DNA of 64,000 bases, from the NCBI GenBank assembly GCA_020091685.1, contig CM034610.1, forward strand, positions 27,588,094-27,652,093, read 5' to 3'. Made by a program: the position numbers and the translations under genes. Positions within the stretch are counted from its first letter, which is position 1; each line of letters opens with the position of its first letter. Below, one piece after another: positions 49,930 to 62,570 of the stretch. Origin of the DNA: Lutjanus erythropterus (lineage: Eukaryota; Chordata; Actinopteri; Lutjaniformes; Lutjanidae). The notes beneath the pieces were generated by a model. The model was given only the letters and a program-made list of their open reading frames with translations. It was not told the origin of the DNA and did not search any database.

Positions 49930-51939
49930 TAATGTAAGTTTTTTAACCCTATTCACCTTGAGTGCCTAAAATTCAACTGACAATTTCCACTCATGTGAAA
50001 GAGAAGCAGCCATTTACTGAAAGGATTTAGTGTGTCAGTGTGTCAGTCAGTGATCAGTCAGCGTACACCTCCGCTAATGAGAGTAATTGACCGAAACGCT
50101 GTCAATATCAATGTTCTCCTGCAGGAATCGCAACAGCAGTCTTAACAGCTGCGACAACTGTTGGTTTTGAAAGTAAATAATGAACAACTAGCAGTTTAAA
50201 AAGGATTAGTGCTGCATTTGTGTCAGTTTGAGATACAAATTTAAGCTATTTCAGGTGAATTAAAAACTCTGAATGAATGATACTGAAGGCCTCTCATAGC
50301 TGTGTTGAATCAGTTTAAGTTCATTGTGTTTTTTAATTTTAAAACGACTCACAAAAAAAAAAAAAAAAAAAGCTGCAGAGAGTGTTGCCCAAGGTTGTCA
50401 GATGCCATCATGCAGAGTTGGAGTTTATCAGTGCATCGTGATCTGTGTTTTGGCTGCGATTTGACTGGCGATGTTTACTGATGAAGAAGTGCAAATGTAA
50501 TGCCTAGAAATGCAAAAATGCTGCTATAGATCCAGACGGACCTGCTGCTGCAGACGTTTGATAGTTAATCGACACAGCATTGTTTTCCCTCGGTACACAA
50601 AGCAGCACAGTGTGTATCCAGTGGAGTCAAAGGCAAGGTATTTCTTTTCTTTTTATCAAATCAAAATTAAACTTAACATGTTTAAAATAAATCATGTCAT
50701 TTGCATTGTCAATATGACAAATATTTTGTTTAAAACGTGGGGTTTTGTACATCGATGAAGTCGTTTTTTTTAATGATCCAATTTTTCTCTCTTTTTTTCC
50801 CCTTCTTTTATAATAATTTCTAAAATAATTTAATGGTTCTTCAATTAGAGGTTTGTTTTAAATTAAATATTCACTGTGGTTTGATTACAGAATAGAATGT
50901 ATAGATGCAAAACACACAAAATTCACATATATGATGTGAAATAAAAGCACTAAATACAGACTAAATGTAGTAATTTAGTCTGTAAAGTCTTTTTTTATTC
51001 TATAGTACAGGACGTACTGAGCTGTGTACATTTGAGGACTTAGCTCCATGTTTATTATTGGTTATGTGTGGGTTGCTGTACACTTGTGTATTTGGACAGA
51101 GGGAGTTGTCTTGCTTTCACTCAGTGGCAAGCTATATCCCCTTCTAGCTCAGCCTGTAATTTAGACAGTGGCGGGACACATGAGGGAACAAAGTGTCCAT
51201 TAGCACTGGATGTATAGGACGGGACAGACCCAGCTATAGGCCTGCAGCATGTACGCTGAACAATAGGCTACTGTGGCCCACTAAAGATAGGACAGGGGGC
51301 CTCATTCAGACACTGTTATGGATTTAATTCGCTGGACTATTCTGAGTGTCTTTGTGTTGTTTTGTATTGTTGTTTGTTTAAGGAGTATGAGCTTCAAAGC
51401 AGGTGTTTCTCACTCTGCTATTACTCACTTAAAGCCACTAGAAACCCAAATACACAACAGCCTTTGAACTATGAGGTTCGTGTTCATGATAGCAAGCATC
51501 TGAAAAGCATTAGATATTAGTTTTATTCTTTTTGTTGGTGTTGTAGTGTTTATATATTGTCATTTAAGTTTTAGTACACTTTCCTCATACTGGGTTTGAT
51601 TAGTGTGTGGTCATGCTTGGACATTTATTATAACAATTCTGCACTTAATCCACAAATTAATCATAAAAAAATCCCTGCCAGTTCTCCAGTGTTTCATCTT
51701 AATCTGCCCACTCAGCAACAGGGAACTGAAGCCATTATATTGACTCTTTCGACAAAAAACAGCAATTTTCTCTCGCAAAACATGGGAGTTGCTGGTGTAC
51801 TCCTGCCTCAATCTGCAGCAGGTAACAGAAGCTCAAAAACAAACTTTTGTCTTAACACACGAAAGTCACAGAATAACACAAATAAACTGAAAAAATAATG
51901 GTCCAGCAACTCTGGTCTTCTGCTTTAATCTTAGAATGA
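49930..51939. other. Unassigned intronic stretch
   Basis: Contains a 20-base poly-A tract near 50352. No gene or defined element is seen. Confidence 0.4.
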
Positions 51940-52584
51940 AAAGTCCCAAAAGCTTCTACCCATAACCATTTGTTGCTGAAGAACTTTTTTTTTTTTTAGA
52001 AGAAAGGGTTGGTCAAAGGTTCCATTAAGAACAATTTTAATTCAAAGAGCCCTTTTTGGAAGAAGAAGTTGTTCTTTTTCATCAGAGGTTTCTCAGGGCT
52101 CTATGTACCATAATATAAAAGCAGAACCCCCTGGGTGGGTTCTAGATAAAACCCTTGGAATTGGTGGATTCTTGTACACACATTTAAAAGGTGGAAAGTT
52201 TCTTGACAGAACTCTCTGATAGACCTTTTCCACCAATACGGAACCCTTTCCATTTATGCACCTAATTTTGTACCAGTCGGAGCATTTCCACCAATCGGTC
52301 CTGAACCCTAATCCCTGTGGGCTGGTCGGCTGTAGGCACCAGTGTTCAAAGAATCTTAAATGGAACAAGTTCAAGAACCAGAGCTAATTTGGTTTAAGGG
52401 TTCTGGGTGTAACCGTCACACCGTAGAAGGGTGTAATGTAGAACCTACCACAGGGGGTTCGGGGTAAAACCTTTCACAGATGGTTCTAGGTATAACCCTT
52501 TTATGTTGGGTTCCTGGTATTGCTCTCTGAAAGTTTTCCAAATAGAACCTTATGTTTTAGTTAACATCTTAATTTCTGAGAGTG
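51940..52584. mobile_element. TIR/minisatellite element, rearranged copy C
   Basis: Internal units (gggttctagataaaaccctt, ggttctaggtataaccctt) match copies A and B but occur in both orientations. The right end ttaatttctgagagtg fits the CACTCTGAGAAAT terminus. The left end is approximate. Confidence 0.5.
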
Positions 52585-52994
52585 AAGTTAAAATTACTGT
52601 TTGTGTCAAAGAGTCTGCTGGCTTGGGTGAAATTTGGCCTATATACTGGTGGTTTCCCATCAGAAAAGGCTGTGTGACAGTAAAGTAAAGGTGTGAAAAT
52701 ATTCTACATATAGTGCACTCTTAAACTGGTATTGATTTTTTTAAATGGCTAAAATATGTTCTGCTGCTGCCCCAGACCACAGCGCTACGTTGCTCAGCTT
52801 CTGAGGTGCTCCAGAGGGAGATGTCAGTCAAACGTGATCCTCCATGCCTACTCGGTCTTGAGAAATGGTCTAAACAGCCAAGGACACTCAACTCTGAGAC
52901 CACATGTGCATTTTTACTTTTACAAGCCATATTTCCAGAGTCTTTAACGGGTCGGTTCTGTCAAATAACAATGAGCACGTATTGTCACTTACCT

Positions 52995-53120
52995 CTAAAA
53001 TGTATTTATACAGCACCATTCAGACAAAAGGTGACTCAAAGTGCTTTATGGCAGCATAGACGTACATTAAGAATAAGACATTAATAAAATGTTACAATTG
53101 CCGTTAAAAGATCATAAAAC
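52995..53120. repeat. Dispersed repeat fragment
   Basis: tgtatttatacagcaccatt and gtgactcaaagtgctttatg are familiar fish repeat words. The class is not certain. Confidence 0.4.
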
Positions 53121-53139
53121 CAAAAAGCAAACTTACCCT

Positions 53140-53337
53140 TTAAAGGATAAGGCTAGCAATATTTCATATTTTTCTTATTGTGGATAATTCCCATGAAAAG
53201 ACTAAAACCAGCAAAGAACTGATCCAACTAACCAGTAATGTCTTTGTGTCCTCTGTGCCATAGAGCTCCATTGTTGTCCAAAAACTATTAAACAGACTTT
53301 GAGTCACACTGTTGAACTAGGTGATATGTTTGCTCAT

Positions 53338-53339
<2 letters not shown>
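53140..53339. mobile_element. TTAA-type MITE fragment
   Basis: Starts TTTAAAGGATAAGGCTAGCA and includes gagctccattgttgtccaaa. The right part is replaced by, or runs into, the CA array. Confidence 0.5.

Positions 53340-53378
<39 letters not shown>
53340..53378. repeat. (CA)n microsatellite
   Basis: About 19 CA units. Confidence 0.97.
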
Positions 53379-53379
<1 letters not shown>

Positions 53380-55575
53380 TAATTTATTTTGACTCATCTA
53401 ACACAAACTATCCTCCTACTGTTACAGAAAAAAATGTGTATTAATCTGCAAATGAAAAAAATCTTTAACAAGTTTACTCCTGTTGCATTATCTTTACATC
53501 TGATAAAAACTACAAACTGACCAGCGATCAGTGTTCCTACGCACTATGGAAAAATATTGAATTAGATTTTAGTCATTTCCAGTGTGGTGTCCTATTCTGT
53601 TTTCTAAAATATGAAATTCTGAATTTCTAAAAATGAACTGATCATAAAAAGTGTTTTTCATAGTTTGGTCAATACACATATATCTGTTCGTAAACCTGTG
53701 GCTGAGGAATAAGTTTACAGTATTATTTCACCAGAAGACGGAGTGTCCTCGTCTTTTTTCCATGGTTGCATGTATTATTTTTTCCTGGATCCTCTTGTCT
53801 CTTTGTACTTGTACCTGCCTCACTAAAGAGCACCTGTCGGAGGCCATCCAGGCCATGTAGCGTGTGTTTCTCCCTTTATGTAAGTGAGTTATCAGAAAAG
53901 TAAACAGACTATTTCATCTTTATGGCTGCTTTAACTGTTGTTTCCATGATCGGTGATTAAACCGGGCTGCACAAACAGTGTGAAAATTAAATTATTTCAC
54001 ACCGCCTGCTGTTTACTTTCATACGTCTATCTATTTGTACTCAGATATCAAATATTATCTGAGAAGTTTGCAAAAGTCTGGAATTTCAAAATGGAAAATG
54101 CATAGGAACCCTGAGGTATCGTATTTAATTTAATTTATTATGTTTTTTCTAGTTATTTATTTTCCTCTCTCCTCTCCTCTTCTTTCTGTCTTTTAAAACT
54201 ACTTTTTTTAAACACCAACCCTACTGCTTCTCTACACTTCCACACAACAGACTTTCCTGCACCCTCTCTAATACACAAACACCACATCTTAAAAACTACT
54301 GTACCTTGCTCACATCATTTTCAATACATGTAGTCTTTGCCTGTTTTGCCCCTTTGTGCCAACCTTGTCAAATCATTGAGTGTATTATTGTGTCTTATCT
54401 CTCTTGATTTGCATCATTTTACTAAAAAAGAATTTTAAAAAATCAAGAGACTGGCTAACACATGTTGGTTTAAATGTTTTTATTGGTGTGCCGACAACAA
54501 GAAACATACAGAATACTGCAACCTCATCTTTTAAATATGCCAACTAACGTTTAAGTATGCAAGTTCTCTCGCTGTTCTGTTTTGCTCTTCGATATCTTTT
54601 TGCAGTCATGCATGCACACTGTCTTAAAATAGAGCGCTCAGTTACCTGACAGCACGGTGATTACCTGTTCGACGCGCCCCACAGTCGCTGTCAAAGTCAC
54701 AGGTGGAGATGCTGGCTGTCGTCCAATCAGGGTAGACTGGGTGGTACTACCAGCAGAGCAAGAAAGTCCCACAGATTGGAAAAGTGGGAGGGAGGGAGAG
54801 GCAGAATGTATTTGAGTGGGTCAGCAGGCTAAAGATAGCACAACTGGTAGAGACATCAGGGTGTAAGAGTGAGAAACACGGATAGACTCAGTCCATGAGG
54901 GCTGTGTAGCAGCAAGTCAGGTACATCTGTAACTCCAACCCGAAGTCCTCCACCGCCATGCATATTTTACAGTCCCACTGCGTCATCAGGTCAGTGCTGT
55001 AAGTCTTTTTCATGTCATCGATTTGGCTCGTGTTGTTGGTTCTCCTGTTCTCTATTTGTTTTTGGCTGTTTGTGCATTTAGTTGCGCAACATGTGCGCAT
55101 GTTCTGCACTGCTCTTGGGCCATAGAAATCGCTGTCGTTTCACGTCAAGTTAAGTTTTGTACTCTGTGTATGTGTGAGAGTGTGTGCTGGAGAGAACGTA
55201 CAGCGTGCATGCTTCTGTGGGGTTGGCTCAGGTTGCTGAGAGGCACAGAGTGAGGGGACGGTGTGTTGCAATCCTGTCAGAGTTTAGGAGTTGGTAATTG
55301 AAAAGTGTTCTGTGGTATGCCTGTGCAGTACGCGGCGTCCTGCCCTGACCTGCAAAAACTCACATTCCATCAAAAAATATTCGATCATGCACGATGACTG
55401 TATACATGAATCTATGTTATGTTTGCATTCACTGTCTGAGTGACACAATTTGAAATACAGTCAGGCTGTTTGCTTTTTTTTACATAAGCACACAAAACTA
55501 ATTTGCCTTGAGTTTATTTGTTTAGATGTTTGTTTACAGTAGTGCTTCAGAACATCATGTCGGTCAAGAAGTTGT
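53379..55575. other. Unassigned intronic stretch
   Basis: No gene is called. 54640-54900 is repeat-free and GC-richer. Confidence 0.35.
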
Positions 55576-56453
55576 TTGAAAGGATGGTTCACCCCAAAAT
55601 CAAAAATATATGATTTTCCTCTGGCCTGTAGTGCTATTTATGCATTTGGATTGTTTGGTGTGAGTTTACGTTTTGGACACAACAGCTGTAGAGATGGCAG
55701 TCCGGTCATGGTGCCCAAAGCACCAAAAAATTACTTTTGAAAAATGTAACACCAATGTTTCATTCCAGAAATCATGACCCAGTTACTCAAGATAATACAC
55801 AGACCTGTTGAAAGCAATTTCACACAGCAACAAGGTTCTTTTCTTGTGGAAATAAAGTAGGTCTGGTAGATTCTACTGCAGAAAGAAAGCAATTCTGGGA
55901 GAGTCTATTGCAGAGAGAAAGTAATTCTGGTTGATTCTACTGCAGAAAAAGGTGGTGCTGATGGATTTTACTGCAGGAAGAAAGTAATCCTGGTAGAGTC
56001 TACTGCAGAAACTAGTTTCAGTAGAGTCTGCTGCAAAAAGAAAGTAGTTCCATTAGAACCTGCTGTGGAAAGAAAGCAGTCCAAGTAGAGCCTACTGTTG
56101 AATGAAAGCAGTCCAAGTAGAGCCTACTGCTGAGAGAAAGTAGTTCTGGTTGAGTCTACTTCAGAAAGAAAGTAGTTTCCTACATGAAACTGCTCACAAC
56201 ATGTTCTGTGGATTATCTTGAGTAAGCAGGTCATGATTTCCGGAAAGAGACGCTGCTGTTGAGTTTTTCAAATGTATTTTTTGCTACTGTGAGCACCACA
56301 AGCCGAGTGCCATTTAGTTCCACTATATTAGAGATGAGGCAGTAATCTCTACAGCTGATATCTCCAAAACTCAGCAACCCACACCAAAACTATCTAGATG
56401 GATGTAAGAGGAAAAATATGTATTTTTTTTTTTATTTCTGGATGAAGCTTTAA
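55576..56453. mobile_element. TTAA-type MITE carrying a minisatellite
   Basis: The left end TTGAAAGGATGGTTCACC and the right end GGATGAAGCTTTAA pair imperfectly over about 45 bp, including AAAATATATGATTTTCCTCT against its complement. One TTAA is intact. The middle holds a 33-bp minisatellite at 55860-56180. Confidence 0.6.
55860..56180. repeat. 33-bp minisatellite, about 10 units
   Basis: Imperfect tandem copies of tctactgcagaaagaaagta followed by gttctggtagag. Confidence 0.85.
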
Positions 56454-59252
56454 CACACCGCCTCCTGCAAGACATCTGACCAGATATGGAAACTTTCACT
56501 CTGAATCATGTTTATGCATATTGTGTTTCTCTGTGTTTATGTTTCGTTTTGTTTTCTTCCTTCCTCTTTGGGCCACTTGACACCGTTTCCATCTAAATCT
56601 TTCCACTGAGAGTTCTCCGTGCAGAGAAAAGCACTTCTGAGGCTCTGCCAGGGGTGCTAAGCTCTTTTTTTAGCTGCAAGGCTGCTAATATTTTCATTAA
56701 TGCTATTTTGGGATTGATCTGATCTTAATAGAGGGTTAGAGCTGGAGCGTTTTCAGAGCGCCGCGATTATATTATCATTTCATTATTGTACAATTGCAGT
56801 GCCAATTCTCTGGCTGTTGTTTTGTGTTGCAGCTGCGCAGCACAGCTGAGAGAAAACAAAGCTGAACATATGGCAGGTTGTGACGTTTTAGGCTACGAGG
56901 GACCTGTTGTTTGGATCTCGGTGCAGAGATGCAGAGAAGGCTTAGTGGAGCTGTAGCAGGAGTGACAGAGACCTGAATAAAGAGTATCTGTTTTTACCCA
57001 GTTCGCCTGTGTTTCCATCTTTAATCGACATGCTGCCACATGGGAGGAGTGAACTGTCACATAGCTGACAATTTGATGGCTGTCGCCTCCAGCAGCTGTA
57101 TAGAGTGATGTGCAAGCCAACTGGCAGTGGGAGCGACATTTGCATTTGAGTGGCAGTGAGAACCCCACCTTGTCTTTCTGCTGCTGTGACACCTTTAATT
57201 CTGTTTCTACAGCCTCCAAACATGTGACTTTGCCCAAAAAAACAAAAAAAAATAATTCAGAAGCTTTGGTCATGTTAAACAAGTTAAAGTGTATTACAAA
57301 ATATGCACCCTGCAACCTTTGCTGTTGTTGTTTGCCAAGAAGTGTTGCTTCACAGGTGAGCACGCCTGCAGCTTTTAGAGAGCTGTCTTGTCCTTCCATA
57401 ACAGGAACAATGGGACTCATGCAAGAACCATTTGTGCCAGCAGATTCATACATACATGGTTTGTACATGGGATTTAGGAGAACTTGTCACAGTCACCAAT
57501 TTTCTCATATTTGGACTTTTTCCTTAAGATACAAACATAATTTTCAAGTGGTCCAGACTACTGTTGCAAATTGTAAGCACTTTCCTTAATCAATCATTTG
57601 CAACATTAATGATTAATTATTCAATTAACAATATCAAATGCATTATCCTCCTTCTCAATCAAAGCTTTATTTCACCAGCAACATATTTCACATAAACAGA
57701 TAATCTCTGTTATATTTAAGATCTGTATTTATCCAAACCACAGTTTTTGACTGACTGTATTTCATTAGTTTGAAGACATTTTGAGTTTGGAAAATGACCA
57801 ACACCTCATAATTGTATCATATATCATATTTGACTGCATTTCAAATTATAATCTAATTCTAACTTTACACATAAAGCCTATTGTTACTGCCTTGTCAGGT
57901 GTGTGGGTCGCATCTTCACATGAACGTTTATGAAGTCGCTTTCCACATGAACATGCCTTAAAGTTCAGCATCACCTATTACGGCACTTATCCTGTCCTCC
58001 AGTTCTGTAACGGTGTGATGGAAGTTGCCTTTTTTTTCTTTGAAGCCATTTTCATACCGAAACATTTCTCATTTTTTTATTTCAGTGACAGTGAGAGCCT
58101 CAGGTAACAAGGCATTAACAGCACTCATATTTCCAATTCTTTGGTTTTACGAGGTCCCTTAATTCCACTGCTGATGCTGTTAAAATTATAGTTTTTCCTT
58201 TATGGATCTCTGAAAGCAGGACTTCAAACTTTTTACTCTTTGACACCATATTCATGAATGAATGTTACCTGATATATGGGGCTGGAAGTGCAGCCTTATA
58301 TGGTGTTATTAGGGTGTTAATTATGTTAATTTATAAGTCTCATGCATGTGTATTCAAATATGCACAGACAGATCATTTACAGTTACCTGATGTTTGCGAG
58401 CATTTGCTGAATCTGACATGGCCTGTTCATACAGGCCCACCATACGAAAAAAAGAGACAGTTAAGATAAGAGTATGAAAATATTCTTGCATACGGCCCAC
58501 TGTATTCTTTATTTGAGCTACAGATGAGTTTCTAAGACGCTACAGGCACAACAATCACAATAAATCAAGCTTCAACTCAGTAAGCTATTTAAGAGCTTAA
58601 TTAATGCCCTGTTAAGGCATGCGATGTGTTCTGAAAAGGGCAAAGGGAACCATAACTAAGAACAAGACAGTGCTATAATTGAAGCCAAGGTAAAATGTGA
58701 AGGGTAGCTTGAGTTGGCATTTAGGTGCAATTACAGCAACTCCTGAACTTAACAGGCAATTACATTGTTATTTCTCTGGAGGGAAAACATTATTTGCTAG
58801 TGTGAAATATTAAGAAAATGCTGGATTGTAAGACAGGTGAGAAAATGTGTGATGTTGTCAGCGAGGCCTTTTGATAATTTTCGTGCGTAACAAAGGAGTC
58901 ACTTTGCATTAACTCTCTTGGTCAGGTCACGTCTGTACATGTAAGCAAATAACAGGTTTCCTCACAGGTTCTATAGGAAAACACTAAACAAGGTGGAGGT
59001 AAAGAAGGCCTCGTCACAAAACTGGATTCTGTTTGCTCTGCCAAGTACTTTTTTTTTCTGAGGAAAATTAGTTTAGGCTGAAATATCAATCACTGCATCC
59101 CACTTACATTCTGCATGTTCTAAAGCGTCCTTTTCCCCTCCTCCCTGTCTCTCTTTGCTTGTTTGCCCTTGTGCATTTTGTCTCTATAATAATTGCTGTA
59201 TGCATAAAGTCATGACTGTTTTGTTTTTGCACCAATTAAAAAGAAAAAAAGA
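56454..59252. other. Unassigned intronic stretch
   Basis: 56570-56880 and 58610-58960 are repeat-free and could be conserved non-coding DNA. Overlapping open frames near 56893-57589 (191 codons on -, 159 on +) lack domains. Confidence 0.3.
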
Positions 59253-59369
59253 AATATGTCCAGGCATGAATCCACTTTGAAATTCATGAATAATGGCATT
59301 CAAACCATTTTTCAGCCGCCTGATCAGAATAGGTGCGAGAATTTTATCATCGTTTAGTAATGTAATGCC
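59253..59369 (-). pseudogene. LINE reverse-transcriptase relic
   Basis: The minus-strand frame reads GITLLNDDKILAPILIRRLK and then IIHEFQSGFMPGH. This matches the conserved reverse-transcriptase block of L1/Tx1-like non-LTR retrotransposons (PI-LLN-DYKIL..ANRLK ... I..DQSGF-PGR). Only about 39 codons survive, between blocks of unrelated sequence, so it is a dead fragment. Confidence 0.8.
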
Positions 59370-60856
59370 AGTTATCAACGATTAAAGGATCTTTATTTGG
59401 TTGTGCAAAAGCAGAACAAGACAATATAATCTGAGATGTCAGTATGCATACAGAAAGTGAGTTATCCCAAAATGCAATGTACAATTTAAATGAAGGAGCT
59501 ACTCCCAGGAGCTGGTAACTAGAAAAACAAACTGCAAACAGGCAGATGAGACAGCATCAAGAACAAGTATTGAACCTTTTGAAAAATCTGTGCCTGCTTT
59601 CACTTTCTTTTTCTCTCTCAAAGTTGTTTCAAATGTCACTTTCCAGAGTTGCCATGGTTCGATTGATCTCCAGCCACACACATCTCATGTAATTACCTCT
59701 TTATACAAAATGACAAGGAGCTGTGTGCCAGCAGACGACAGCCGAGCTCCTGATGTCGAGTGTGAACATTAGAGGCAGCATCTCTATCCGGAGGGGGATT
59801 TTACACATAATTTATATCAGTTTATATGTGTTACATGTTTTGTTTAAATGTACCTGCACCAATACCAGTATCCTTAAAGTGACACTGATATAAATCGAGT
59901 ACTTCATCTGATACCTTTCTTCATCATGTGAGCGGAAGCATTCCTGAAATAATTCTGGGCCTGGGTGATGAAACAACAGTGATATGTATCTCAGTAGACA
60001 CTTCATCAATAGCAATAAGAAATTTGCTCAATAAAATGTTCAATAGTTTCACTTAAATGTATTAAATACAAACCGCCATGAGAGCACATATCGACACATA
60101 AACAACCTGTCATATCACTTGATAATGGAGCGCTCTGCGAGTCACACAAACTGCATGTCACTTAACAGATGTGTTGTTCAGTGGCGCCATCAACATGTGA
60201 CACAACAACAGAAACAGAATAGAGTCAGAAACTGTGTGCAAACAGTGAGAAAATTGGTGGTTATATTAGAAATAAAGTGATCTTTTTAAAAATAAACCAA
60301 AATAATCCTTCTGCATTGGATGTATAGCCATACTGTAAAATATTATGGTGGCATCTTGACACACTGAACTGCTAGCTACAGCAAATCCATCATGCTTAAC
60401 TCCACCATGCTTCACTCCACCACCATCACACTGTGTGGATGAGAGCAATCCATCCTGGTATTTTGCTCCTGCTTCATGCCCCCATGACTTTCTCTACACC
60501 ACTCTAATAAATATATTGGTGGTCAGTACACAGTTACTCTGTAACCTCAAAGAAGGTTTAAGGTGATTGGCTATGTGCAAAATCATAGGACTTAGGTCTT
60601 TTATTTTCTAGATAGCTGTATTTATATACTTTTTAATGCAGCTTAACATTTTTATGAATAAATAGTTGCAGACAAGATGCTTTTAGGGCTGGACAATATG
60701 ACTCCTAAATTATATCTCAATATTTTTAGGTTATGCAGTTATACAATATACACATTTTATCTAAAATAACATATTGTAAATTCTAAAATAGCCCAATCAC
60801 ATTATCTCATAGAATATTATACTTTGCTATAGATTAAACTACTTAACATTATTTAA
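59370..60856. other. Unassigned intronic stretch
   Basis: No gene is seen. 60675-60790 opens with tagggctggacaatatgact, a decayed end of the GGGCTGGGCAATAT MITE family. Confidence 0.4.
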
Positions 60857-61363
60857 TAGGCCTGGGCAATAGGGATAAAATCAAGTATCACAATCAGGGC
60901 GGCAACATTTAATCACTTGATCAACTATTAAATTAATTGTTTTGAGTCATGTTTTGAAGAAAAAAATTCTGACTTCTGATTCCAACTTCTTAAATGTTCA
61001 TATTTTCTGATTTCTTCAGTCATCTATGACAAAACAAGACATTTGAGGACGTCACCTTGGGATTTTCAAAAACAGTGGTCAATATTTTTCACCATTTTCT
61101 GATATTTTATGGACTGAACAACTATTGATTAGTCTGGAAAACAACTGACAATGAAAATAGTGGGTAGTTGCAGCCCTAATCACAATATTTTTTACCAAAT
61201 ACATCGATATTCTAACAATATTTGATAAATAATCACCAGTAATGTGGATATAATGACTAAGTGCACTTATATCATATCACATTATAGTGATATCCAAAAT
61301 ATAAGATGATGTGTTGTCTCATATCACAGTATCGATATTATATCAATATATTCCCCAGCCTGA
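60857..61363. mobile_element. GGCCTGGGCAATA-type MITE, host of a nested insertion
   Basis: Starts TAGGCCTGGGCAATAG and ends ATATATTCCCCAGCCTGA, which are inverted. Interrupted by a second MITE at 60895-61178. Confidence 0.6.
60895..61178 (-). mobile_element. hAT-type MITE nested in another MITE, exact 8-bp duplication
   Basis: The ends CAGGGCGGCAAC and GTTGCAGCCCTA are inverted, and ATCACAAT occurs on both sides (60887-60894 and 61179-61186). The younger insertion splits the older element. Confidence 0.82.
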
Positions 61364-61378
61364 GGTGATTTGGAGGGA

Positions 61379-62570
61379 GGAAAAGTGGACAATGGAATTT
61401 GGAAATAGTTATTTTTTCATCCTGTCACAATACTGCTCTTTGATATTTTCAGATTTTGTTGGTAAATATCAGAGACTTTTATTTTCATGTATATTAAATG
61501 CCATAGAATACAGTTGGGTCAAAGCTTTATTAATGTATAGCCCCCCAAAAAATCACTGTCTATCCATAAACCTGTGATTCAGATGAGAAGAAAAACTCCA
61601 CTCATTAAAGAACATACTGTAATACAACTCTTTCTTTCACAGAACGAACATAACCTATAGGCCTGTGTGGTGCATCATAACAGAGCAGGACCTGGTTTTA
61701 TTTATGGTGCTAATGGAGTCCTGCTCCCTCTCCTGGAGCTGGTATTAAAGGGCTCTGGTGTGGGAGGAGAGCTTGCGGGTATCAGGACTGTCTGAGAGCA
61801 GAGAGCTCAACTCCTGGGAGTCTAAACACATGAAGCACTCTCTCTCATACTCTCTTTTCAGCAACGTTTTTTTTTTTTTTTTCCCTGTACTTAACTCTCC
61901 CTCCTCCATCTCCGCGCTTTCATAATTCCCTTCAGAGCAGCCAGTTCCCATCTGTGCTTTACATGCCTTTCACATGTGTCAGTGGGGTTGCAGGTGTGTT
62001 TCTGAGTGCACATGCGTGTCGAGCATGCGTGTTGCTGTGCTGGATACATATTAGAATTGCAGTCTTTGTTTGTTATTCTGGGCCTTTCCCTTGTGTATTC
62101 TAATAATTAGAGTTGTTTTGGGGCATTAATTTTATTCCCCACAAAATCGCTTTCCTGCTGCTTGGATTCATTGTGCGGGAACCCTTGAGAACAGAGCTTT
62201 TTCTGCCAAATAAAACCATTTGTTGCCTCGGATGCTCCCTTTTCCTTTGACATAGTGCTTATGTGTAAACCTTTACTTATTGGTTTGGAGAGCCCCATTA
62301 TTCCTCTGGTTGAAATTAAAGTGGTGGCAAACCATGCTCCTGTTTTTTTCACTTAATTAGAATAGCAGATGGTCAGCTGGTACAGAAAATACAGAAAAGT
62401 TTCTGGAGGTCTGCTTAGTTTCTTTTTTTCATGAGATTAATAGGGATGTCACGGGGAGGAAGTTTTCCTACCGGTTAATAAACTTGTATTCTGACTCACC
62501 AGATGTAGACTGTGGGTACAAGGTCGTATTGGGGCATCTGCTATCTGCATTTTCTTGTTTTTAAAGGAGC
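61379..62570. other. Unassigned intronic stretch
   Basis: No gene or defined repeat is seen, apart from a poly-T tract near 61867-61882. Confidence 0.4.

Noticed and set aside
56893-57589. Long overlapping open frames (191 codons on -, 159 on +)
   Set aside because: Both strands are open by chance of composition. No domain, no splice sites and no repeat-encoded protein recognised.
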